Assembly (NCBI GenBank): GCA_963971575.1
Contig: OZ020616.1
Location: 20,875,713 to 20,939,712 of the forward strand
Length of the DNA stretch: 64,000 bases
Reading direction: 5' to 3'
Source: Liopterus haemorrhoidalis
Taxonomy: Eukaryota > Arthropoda > Insecta > Coleoptera > Dytiscidae
The notes below the pieces were generated by a model that saw nothing but the letters and a program-made list of their open reading frames with translations, was not told the origin of the DNA and did no database searches. Below, in pieces: positions 55,410 to 64,000 of this stretch. Each line of letters begins with the position of its first letter. The stretch's first letter is position 1. A program made the position numbers and the translations under genes.

Positions 55410-58400
55410 AAACAAAGCGCAAACCCGTTTCAACGCTGTATCCATAAAAACAGATCAGACCCCAAACCAGATCAGTTTTCTTAAAGACCTGAGAACCGAG
55501 CTCCAACGCCGACTGGACAACGGGGAGACGAACTTGACAATCAGATACAACCATGGCGTTCCAATTATTTGTACCAAGTCGCAAACACAAGGCACTCCAT
55601 TTCGCAACCCAACAAATTAATCTGACTGAACTCAAATTCTTTTATACAAATATTGCATCGCTCACGGCTAAATTCGACGATTTAATTCTTAATGTAAGCA
55701 ACCATTCCTACGCTTTGATCGCAATCACCGAAACTTGGTTGTCAGATACTGTGCCAGACAGTTTGGTTTCAATCCCTGGATACAATCTTTATAGATCGGA
55801 TGGGCATGATAAGAAGGGTGGTGGTGTGTGCATCTGTCTTAAGCAGTCAATTTTTAATCACACTCACACCCACCTTCTGCCCATAACAATCCCAGGAATA
55901 GAGAGCCTATGGATGGAAATCACAACTAACTTCCCGCGCATCACAGTTGGTTGCATTTATCGACCACCAAGTTCTTCCACTGAGAACGACCGCCACTTAT
56001 ACTCCACTATACAAGAGATGTCAAAAACATATTCTAACTTAATTATCCTAGGCGATTTCAATTTCCCCTCTCTCAATTGGCCACTATCTCAAATATCCAC
56101 CTCCCCCGAGTCCGCAGTCCTATTCATCAATGCAATTTTATCCACTAACCTCGAACAGCTCATAGACAAACCCACCCGCTATCGTGTGGGACAAACTCCA
56201 TCTACTCTCGATTTACTACTCACTTCAAACTCTAATTTAATTTCCGAAATAAACTACTGTGCCCCAATTGGAATTTCAGACCATTCAACCCTTATAACCT
56301 CACTTCAAATTCCACATACCCTTACCCCCACTGCTCCCAACAAACCAAATATTTGGAAAGCCGATTTTACGAGTATGGAAGCATCTCTATCTAGCATCAC
56401 CTGGGATATTCTACTGGACTCTTCTAATATTGATGACCAATGGAACCACTTCACAACAGAAGTACAAAGATGTGTCAATCATTTTACACCACTTTTTTCG
56501 CGCGGACCCAATATTCGGAAGCCATGGATGACCTACGATCTGACCCGACTGTGTTCAAGAAAAAAACATCTATGGAGGAGATATAAACTTACAAACGCTG
56601 AATATGATCTAATAAATTATAAGAAACTCTCAAGGACGTTGACATCTTTTACAAGAAAAGCTCGCCAATCCTACGAACTTGAAATCTTATCCCGAGGCCA
56701 GAAATCCTTTTTTGCCTATACCAAACAAAAATTCTCCCAAAAACCCAAAATACCTATGATCCTTAACCATACTAATAATCCTTGCAGTAACGAAGCGGAG
56801 GTAGCAGAGGTTTTCGCAGAATATTTCTCCAATAATTACACCAGTGAACCCCCAGGTGACTTGCCAGATTGCAATGGAACGCCGCTGGCAGACTTCATCA
56901 ACGAAGTAATAATCACTCCAGACATCGTAGCTGATAAACTGAGACAACTCTGCATTACTACAGCACCTGGTCCTGATGAAATTCACCCTGTTGTTCTCCA
57001 AAAGTGCCACAATGTACTAGCTAAACCACTGTCGATAATTATGAATAATTCGTTAATACAGGACTTATGCCCAGACCCTGGCTAATGTCGTTAATTATCC
57101 CCATCTATAAAAATGGCAACAGAAATCACGCATCTAATTATCGGCCTATTAGCCTTGTCTCGATAACAGCGAAAATTTTGGAAAGGATAGTTGTGGATGA
57201 ACTGATAAATTTCTTAACCCAGCACCGTCTAGTTCCCGATACCCAACATGGTTTCTTCCCTGGAAGGTCCGTTGTTTCGAATATGCTTCTTGCCACCAAC
57301 TATTGGACTCAACGTTTAGATCGTTCCGAGCCTGTAGATGTTATTTACTTCGACTTCGCCAAGGCCTTTGACAGAGTCGCTTTTCGTAGGCTATTTGCTA
57401 AAATGGATCACTATGGAATCCGTGGAAAGCTACTCCGTTGGATAACTGCCTATCTCACGGGGCGCTCCTTCCGAGTACGTGTAGGTGCATCTTTCTCACA
57501 CTCATACCCAGTCACCAGTGGCGTACCACAAGGTAGTGTGATCGGACCGGTTTTGTTCCTGCTATTTGTAGCAGACTTAACAACCCGCCTAGCCTCAGAG
57601 CATCAGACATTTGCAGATGATCTGAAAATCTACAACGAGACCAGGAACAAACCTCAATTACAAGCAGACATCGACGCTGTCACTGAATGGTGTGCTACTT
57701 GGCTCCTATCCCTAAATACCTCAAAGTGTCGTGTGCTACATCTAGGGACCAACAATCAGAGGTACACCTACAACATCTCAGGACAACCGATTCAGCGAAC
57801 TGAAATGATGATTGACCTAGGCATAACGATAACAACAACCCTAGATTGGTCTCCGCATGTAGTCTCGATTGTTAAGAAAGCAAATAAAATACTCTACCTA
57901 GTCTATAAATCCTTCCCACACCTCACCCCTACATTATTTCGTACAATCTATTTATCCTGCATACGCCCTATCCTTGAATTTGCATTTGTTGTCTGGTCGC
58001 CTTACTTGCAGCGGGATATACACCTTCTGGAAGGCGTTCAAAGACGAGCTACACGTCTCCCGAGTAACTTTCGCCTTCTATCCTACGAAGAACGTCTCAG
58101 AAAACTGAAGTTACCGTCTCTAGCTGATCGCAGAAGCCGAGGAGATCTTATACAGATGTATAGGATAACCACAGGCAAGTTCTCTACTGACATGACCTCG
58201 TTGTTTCAACTCAATTTGGACCAACGCCTTCGTGGCCACCATCTCAAGCTGAAGCACGAGAAATACTCTAAGCAGCAGAGACAACATTTCATCTCTAACA
58301 GAGTATTCGACCTGTGGAACTCACTCTCGGACGAAGCGATATCAGCCCCTTCAATAAATGCATTTAAGGCTAGGATTGCAACCATTTTCCCGTCATGAAT

Positions 58401-58645
58401 GCGTCTTTTACTAATTTTATTTTAACTTTGTTTTATATTTATATATATTATTTTTTTTATTTTGAAAGTGATCCGTTTCTGTATAATGTATGCTATATGT
58501 TTTCGTAATTTGTGTCTATTAGTTATATTTCACAATTAAGATGTATTTATTTTTGTTTTATTTTGTAAAAATATGTACCAATGTATTCTGAGCACAACAA
58601 GCCTTTGGCTTTTGCTCTACACTTTATTAATAATAATAATAATAA
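55410..58645 (+). mobile_element. CR1-group retrotransposon B
   Basis: It starts near 55410 and ends in (TAA)n at about 58629-58648. It carries endonuclease and RT without RNase H, as in CR1-like elements. It interrupts the hAT dimerisation domain between RLTN and LALIS. A 12-bp sequence TTTCTATACTAA is duplicated next to the 5' junction (about 55376 and 55399), possibly part of the insertion event. About 3.2 kb; ORF1 is absent, so it is 5'-truncated or lacks ORF1. Confidence 0.88.
55553..58398 (+). pseudogene. CR1-group ORF2: APE endonuclease and RT, one frameshift
   Basis: Start ATG 55553. The endonuclease is complete: LKFFYTNIASLTAKFDDL, AITETWLSD, KKGGGVCICLK, GCIYRPPSSS, LIILGDFNFPSLNW, STLDLLLTSN and GISDHSTLI. 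The linker ends with TTAPGPDEIHPVVLQ. A single frameshift near 57067-57085 separates it from the RT, which continues MSLIIPIYKNGN, NYRPISLVSITAKILERIV, VIYFDFAKAFDRV, SGVPQGSVIGPVLFLLF and catalytic FADD (57610-57621). It ends near VFDLWNSLSDEAISAPSIN (stop 58398). All catalytic residues I can check are present, so only the frameshift prevents one polyprotein. GC content is higher than neighbours. Confidence 0.93.
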
Positions 58646-59393
58646 TAATACATTTGTTAACCTATCCTGTGACATGGAAGATCTTAAGTAATTTTTTATT
58701 AATTTAAGCTTGGAAAAACTTCTTTCGCCAGATGCCACTGTTACAGGAATGGTCAAAAATATTCTTAATGCAATTGTTACATTTGGGAAAATTGCAGTAA
58801 GATCATAAGTTACTATATACCCTAAAACTGCCAAAGCATTCATGTCGGGCTTAATGAAAGTTAATAGGATTTCGATTTCATCGCATAAATCTATTGCATT
58901 TATATCAGATTCATTTTTTGCATTATCAGATAATTTTATTTGTAGATCTATACAATGTTTTATTTTCATGTCACGATTGAATTCCAGCAACGAATACATG
59001 TTGTTTAAAAACTGAAAAGTGTCATTATGAACTGTCATTATTTCAAATCTTTCTTTTATTTTCGATATTACTGTATCTAATATAGTGAAATAAAAATGAA
59101 TTCTATAATTTTGTAATGGCAGATTAGGACTTTCATCTACATTTTCATACGAAAATATTCTCTTTTTTTTTCGAGGTCTGACAATGTCAATCGCTGGAAA
59201 CTCGGTTTCACAATCAATTTCTTGTGCATGTTTTTAGATTCATTTAAGATATTTTCAAAATTATCATCGGACCTACATTGTTGCAAGAAATCATTAAGTT
59301 CTTTTAACATCTCAATTGCAGTTGGCAAAACTAAGTCCCTTTTTTGTAAAAATTTACTAACTACATTTACTTTGGATAATATGTTATACCAAA

Positions 59394-62001
59394 CTAGCTG
59401 AGTACCCGTGCTTCGCTACGGTTTATTGACGGTTTGCCATCATCGTGCAATTATTGTAAGTCATGATTCTTTATAGATCACATTGCTGACTCTCTCCTCA
59501 GGTGTAGATTCACCCCGTTAGAGGTTCATTTGTGTAAAATTCGTAGTATGTTTCTAAACATGTGCACGGGTAAGTTTTAAGTTATAAAATGAATGTTATA
59601 ACTTAATAAACACAGGAAATACGACGGGTTGTATAATTCATCCCGATTATAGATTTACCCCTTTAGGGGTTGATTAGGAAAGAATCCAGAAATAAAATTT
59701 TCGACATTTGTATGGTTAATCTTTATAAGCAAAAGCCAAGTCGATGTCTTATTGGGTCAATCGATATTAAGGAATTCTTGATATCACATTTCAGCCCTTA
59801 GGGGTTGAATTTCGAAAAATACCGTCTTAGTGGGAACTTACGTCATACAGGGAATATACTTTACGAATTTCATGTATCTTGTCCAGATGACGTTATATCG
59901 AGTAAAAAATACCCATTTACCCCTTTAGGGGTGAAATTTTTAAAAACTGTCAAAATCATTTCGAGATATTTTAAAAAGACACCCATATGCCAAAAAAGGA
60001 TAAACACAGGAAATACGAAGGGTTGTATAATTCACCCCGACTGTAGACCCCTATAGGGGTTGATTCGGCCAACATCCTGAAATAAGTTTTTCGTATGGGT
60101 AATCTTTGTAAGCAAAATCCAAGACGATATCTTATTGGTCCTAAGAGGTATTGAGGAATCTTTGAAATCACATTTCACCCCTTTTCACTTCTTAGGGGTG
60201 GAATTTCGAAAAATCCCGGCTGCTTACGTCATGGAGGGAATATACTTCACGAATTTTATTTATCTATGTCCAAGGGATGTTCAATCGAATACAAAATTCC
60301 CATTTACCCCTTAAGGGTGAAATTTTAAAAACTGTCAATACCATTTCAAGATATTTTGAAGACACCTATATGCCAAAAGGAATTTTATAACTCAACAAAG
60401 ACAGGGAATATGATGGGTTGTATAATTAAACCTGTTCGGAAATTCACCACTTTAGGGGTGGGTTAGAACAAAATCCTGAAATAAGTTTTTCAATATTTAT
60501 ATGGGTAATCTTTGTAAGAAAAACCAAGACGATATCTTATTGGTCTGTAGAGATATTTAAGAATCCTTGAAATTATATTTCACCCTTTAGGGGTTGAATT
60601 TCGAAAAATCCCGTCTTAGTGTATGCTTACCTCATGGAGGGAATATACTTTGCGAACATCATGTATCTATGTCCAAGGGATGTTCTATCAAATAAAAAAT
60701 ATCCTTTTACCTCTTTAGGGGTGAAATTTTGAAAAACTGTCAAAACCATCGAGATATTTTAAAAATACATCTATATGCCAAATAGGAATTTAATAACTCA
60801 ACAAACACAGGAAATACGTCGGGTTCTATAATTCTCCCTGATTGTAGATTCACCCTTTTAGGGGATGAACAGGACAAAATCCTGAAATAAGTTTTTTAAC
60901 ATTTATATGGATAATATTTAGAAGCAAATATGAAGGCGATATATTATTGGACCTGTGAGATATTGAGGAATCCGTGAAAACACATTTTACCCCATTTCAC
61001 CTCTTAGGGGTTGAATTTCCAAAAATCATTTCTTAGGGGGTTGTTAAGTCATAAAAAGGATATACTCCCCGAATTTTATGTTTCTCTGTCTAGACGACAT
61101 TCTATCGAATATAAAATACCAAATTACCCGTTTAGGGGTGAAATTTAAAAAAAAAGGTCAATACACTTAAATATTTTAAAAAGACACCTATATGCCTAAA
61201 AGAAATGTTATAACACAAGAAACACAAAAGATGCGAAGGGTTCCATAATTCACCCTAATTGTAGATTCACCCCTTTAGGGGTTGATTAGTACAAAATCAT
61301 GAAAAATAAGTTTTTCAACATTTATGTGGGTAGTCTTTGTAAGCAAAAGCAAGGCGATATATTCTTGACCTAAAAAATACTGAGGAATCCGTGAAAACAC
61401 ATTTCACCCCTTTTAACCCCTGAGAGGCCGAATTTCAAAAAATTATTTCTTAGGGGGTTCTTAAGTCATAAAAGGAATATACTCCCCGAATTTTATGTTT
61501 CTTTATCTAGACGAAATTCTATCGAATAAAAAATACCAATTTACCCCTTTAGGGATGAAATTTAAAAAAACGGTCAAAACACTTTCTAAATTTTCTAAAA
61601 AGATACCTATATGCCAAAAAGGAATGTTATAACACAAAAAACACAGAAGATGCGAAGGGTTCTATAATTCACCCTGATTGTAGATTCACCCCTTTAGGGG
61701 TCAATTAGAACAAAATCCTGAAATAAGTTTTTTAATATTTACATGAGTAATCTTTGTAAGCAAAAACCAAGTCGATATCTTATTGGACCTAAGAGATATT
61801 AAGGAAACCGTGAAGCCATATTTTACCCCTTTTAACCCCCTTTTCACCCACTTAGAGGATGAGTTTCGAAAAATCCGTTCTTAGTGGGTGCTTACGTCAT
61901 GGAGGGAATATACTCGCCGAATTTTATGATTGTAGGTTCAGTGGTTTGGGCTGGGCGTTGATTATGAGTAGGTAGCTTAGTTACGATTTTATATATATAG
62001 A
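59394..62001 (-). mobile_element. Non-autonomous Helitron, copy 2 (~405-bp repeats)
   Basis: Read on the minus strand: it starts TCTATATATATAAAATCG at 62001, and ends with hairpin CCGTAGCGAAGCACGG then CTCAGCTAG at 59394. Host bases A (59393) and T (62002) flank it, with no duplication. The body is a tandem array with landmark ATATGCC near 59985, 60370, 60776, 61193 and 61612, a period of about 385-420 bp. Units share the CCCCTAAAGGG and GATATCGACTTGG motifs of the first Helitron but include an extra ~110-bp segment (CTTACGTCATGGAGGGAATA). Confidence 0.87.
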
Positions 62002-62391
62002 TAAGTATAGAACATATAAATTTGTATGATTTAATTTTTTTAGTACGACTACCGTCTCGTACTTCCAGGGAGTCGGGACATAAATATGTTTTAGAAAATA
62101 GCTTCATGTTCATAAGGGTGTTACAAGTGTTCACCAGATGTTTGAGAAACATTTTTTTTTTATGTGATTGTTAGTTTTTTTTTTCAAATGGCAGTAAAAT
62201 TTGTTTTTAATTTTGCGTTCTATCAGTTTTTGCGCCCCCTTCATTTGGCGCCCATGGCACGTGCCATGTCTGCCATACCCTAGTTACACCTCTGGTGCCG
62301 CCCCCAAAACGTGACGCCCGGGTGCCATGCACCCGTTGAATCCCCGCTTAGCGCGGCCCTGATCTAGATAATGCTCAATACTGACCATAGG

Positions 62392-63194
62392 ACATTATAT
62401 TTAAATGCTGGGACTCCTTTCCAGTTAACTATTCTAATGCCAGAAGATAAGATTTTGGGATTTAGTCTAATGTCGTTAATTGCGAACGATTTTTCTCTAC
62501 GATGAACTACATGAAAAACAAACAGAGGAGCAGACTAGAACATAGAACGGATGCAAATCTAAAAGCGGATCTACTTTTGAAATGCTCGAAGTACACTCCA
62601 AATTTTTACAAAATTGGCAAACAAATATCAAGTCCAAAAATCGCATTAAATATTAAAATGAATAATGGTTATATTATTTTTGCAAAACTTTGTTGTATTT
62701 ACGTTTACATAAATAAAATAAATATTTATAAAAAATATAGTTTTATTTAGGGGAAATATTTTAATAGAAATATTTCGAACGGTAAGTTAATCACAGTGAC
62801 AAAAAGTTTTTGCACGTTATTTGTAAGTTATCAAACTGTAAATAAACACGGTAAAAATGTTCTTCCACGGTTAAAAAGATCTTTCGAATAATAAGTTACG
62901 CACGGCGAAAAATGGCGCAATTTTTTTAATGGGCTATTCATTTTGTTCCTTTAAGAGGAACTCTTTTAACCTTACGAGAACCTTGTTAAAGGAGCTGAAA
63001 ATTTACATTCTTTTATTTATTGTATTTAGAGAAAACAATTATTTTTTTAAAGTGTCATTTGTATATGTGTATCACATGGAAATACTGAAATAATGAATAA
63101 ATAAATCGAATTAAAACTGCGGCTCCCTAAATTTTATTTTTTGTACGTTTTTTGCTCAAATGGCTCTTCGTTTCTAAAAGGTTCCCGACCCCTG
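62392..63194. other. Right remnant of the outer hAT, no gene seen
   Basis: A short frame at 62502-62750 has no recognisable domain. The rest is AT-rich and leads to the hAT right end GGTTCCCGACCCCTG. Confidence 0.5.
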
Positions 63195-63202
63195 AACTAG
63201 GA

Positions 63203-63500
63203 GAACTAGTGATCACTCTTTTAAATACTAGCTACAAGATATATGCATCCATGATAGCAGAAAGGCTGCAAACAGATTTAGAAAAAACAGAGATCTACCT
63301 AACAATCAAGCGGGATTCAGGTACCTTCAGGTTTTTTGGTGGTCATACCTACAAAACCCTAAAGAGACAAATATATTTCGAATATTTTTTACAAAATAAT
63401 TTTGTTTTTGAAATGCGATACGGGTACCAACAAATAATGCTTTATGTCGATCAACATATGGGGACATCACACGGTTATTTTGCATGTCTTTCTGATTGAG
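63203..63500 (+). pseudogene. Possible reverse transcriptase fragment
   Basis: Immediately right of the outer duplication the frame reads ITLLNTSYKIYASMIAERLQ, which resembles the 'LLN..YKI....L..RL' block of non-LTR reverse transcriptases. The following 70 codons match nothing I know. Probably a small relic. Confidence 0.35.
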
Positions 63501-63936
63501 GTTGCGGTGGACGAAGGTTGTCCGACAATAAAAAAAAAAAACTTGTTTTTTCCAAAATTATAAAGTTTTATAAACCAATTTTTAAATGCATATCAAAATA
63601 AATAAAAAAAATCATTTTCTATTGCGGAATTCAAGTTTTAATAACAAGAGCAATCAAATTTGTATATTTTTGTAAAAGTGGTTCTTATCCAAAATATTTT
63701 TGTTAATACCAACTTTGTTACAATCACAAAGATCTAGGGATTCTAGTAACCGGCTGTTGCAACCCCTAATAAGTGCAAGAGTATATAATATACATAAGTT
63801 TAACCCGAAGTAAAGCGAAAAATTATTGAAAACTGTGTATCCATCTATTTTTCGGTAATACAAATAAATAGAGCGCGCATAGGAGTCCGCTCTTTGTTTA
63901 TTTTACTCCCATACTTATTTCGTTTATGTTCTACGT
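63501..63936. other. AT-rich spacer, no gene seen
   Basis: No frame, RNA gene or defined repeat ends. Confidence 0.4.
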
Positions 63937-64000
63937 CAGGGGTTTTTAAATTTATATAGTCCGAGGATCCCTCTTGAACAACTTTTTTTTGCGGATCCAT
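63937..64000 (+). mobile_element. hAT-like left end, cut by the window edge
   Basis: CAGGGGTTTTTAAATTTATA followed by CCGAGGATCCC, in the style of the other hAT starts here. The rest lies outside the window. Confidence 0.5.

Larger units (their letters stand above)
55303..59393 (-). pseudogene. hAT transposase (TTF/ZMYM1-like), split by CR1
   Basis: Minus strand. It is entered at the Helitron border with VWYNILSKVNVVSKFLQKRD, then MLKELNDFLQQCRSDDNFEN, a stop and frameshifts around 59040-59240, then an open stretch from 59038: KHCIDLQIKLSDNAKNESD, LAVLGYIVTYD, NVTIALRIFLTIPVTVASGE, RSFSKLKLIKNYLRSSM and QDRLTN. The CR1 lies here (58645-55410). The last piece continues LALISIENKIAVDLDLTELI, then EFATLKARKKVNF and a stop near 55303. 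The GERSFSKLKLIK..RL..LA block is the hAT C-terminal dimerisation domain. The N-terminal TTF zinc finger and first half lie beyond the Helitron or are lost. Confidence 0.87.
54948..62361 (-). mobile_element. TTF-type hAT with transposase, TSD ACCTAGAT/ATCTAGAT
   Basis: The ends are CAGGGCCGCGCCAAGGTG and complement of CAGGGCCGCGCTAAGCGG. The duplication is ACCTAGAT (54940-54947) versus ATCTAGAT (62362-62369), 7 of 8, inside copy B. It holds a minus-strand transposase split by a CR1 and ended by a Helitron. Confidence 0.9.
53801..62383. mobile_element. hAT (AGATAAGATAA family), copy B, TSD ACCACAGG/ACCATAGG
   Basis: Same family as 33941-35227, matching over nearly its whole length. The left end is CAGAGTTGAGCATAGGTAAC, the right end TAATGCTCAATACTG. 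The duplication is ACCACAGG (53793-53800) versus ACCATAGG (62384-62391), 7 of 8. It is split at 54947/62362 by a 7.4-kb hAT. Confidence 0.9.
53564..63194. mobile_element. hAT outer layer of nest 2, TSD AACTAGGA
   Basis: The ends are CAGGGTTTGGGAACC and complement of CAGGGGTCGGGAACC. A perfect 8-bp duplication AACTAGGA is at 53556-53563 and 63195-63202, 9.6 kb apart. GCGGTTCC / CGGCTCC and AAATTTT blocks recur inside both ends. After removing the nested element only about 1 kb remains; no transposase is visible. Confidence 0.9.

Noticed and set aside
61892..62152. 86-codon minus-strand frame next to the Helitron 5' end
   Set aside because: Could be the N-terminal part of the hAT transposase, but it has no zinc-finger motif and crosses the Helitron boundary, so it cannot be one gene.

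Overview
This window looks like AT-rich, gene-poor insect (or at least arthropod) nuclear DNA made almost entirely of nested transposable elements. The evidence is the mix of mariner, hAT, PIF/Harbinger-like, Helitron, I-clade and CR1/Jockey-group elements, the many A/T-rich spacers, and the absence of bacterial-style operons. I cannot name the species. Only one stretch, a putative terminal exon at 47343-47614 on the minus strand, looks like host protein-coding sequence, and I do not recognise the protein. Most boundaries below rest on terminal inverted repeats (TIRs) plus target-site duplications (TSDs) that I read directly.

Layout. 1-3955: a 405-bp MITE, an internally deleted mariner, and a TA-flanked TIR element (2016-3953) holding a hAT MITE and a fold-back MITE. 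3964-17963: one 14.0-kb nest, namely a hAT (TSD CCTTACAC) split by a Helitron with ~290-bp tandem repeats (4270-17081), split by an I-clade retrotransposon (5479-14955), itself split by a PIF/Harbinger-like element (5991-7072) and a CR1/Jockey-group element with a long open frame (10319-13050). 18040-20945: a second copy of the TA-flanked family, a tRNA-derived SINE with 17-bp TSD, a hAT MITE rich in AACGTTAT, and a decayed arthropod repeat protein. 21428-27519: a second, heavily decayed I-clade element interrupted by a hAT full of ACCGGT motifs.

27527-47107: mostly anonymous AT-rich DNA with discrete elements: a TTA-flanked TIR element (31579-32176), a deleted mariner with long TIRs (32647-33411), a hAT inside a hAT (33914-36540), a mariner carrying an 840-bp MITE (37482-39225), two mariner pseudogene fragments, a four-layer nest at 41821-45059, and a Harbinger-like remnant (45485-47092). 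47343-51446: the candidate host exon, a second copy of the unknown arthropod repeat protein, a mariner inserted in a TA microsatellite, and a small poly-G/poly-C-ended element. 51777-52724 is a 0.95-kb long inverted repeat.

53564-63194: a second nest of at least four layers: hAT (TSD AACTAGGA) > hAT MITE (53801-62383) > TTF-type hAT with transposase (54948-62361) > CR1 (55410-58645) and a second Helitron (59394-62001, minus strand). The window ends inside another hAT-like terminus. No gene network is present. What the window records is an insertion history, in which nearly every transposase is broken and the youngest readable protein is the CR1-group reverse transcriptase at 10459-13038.
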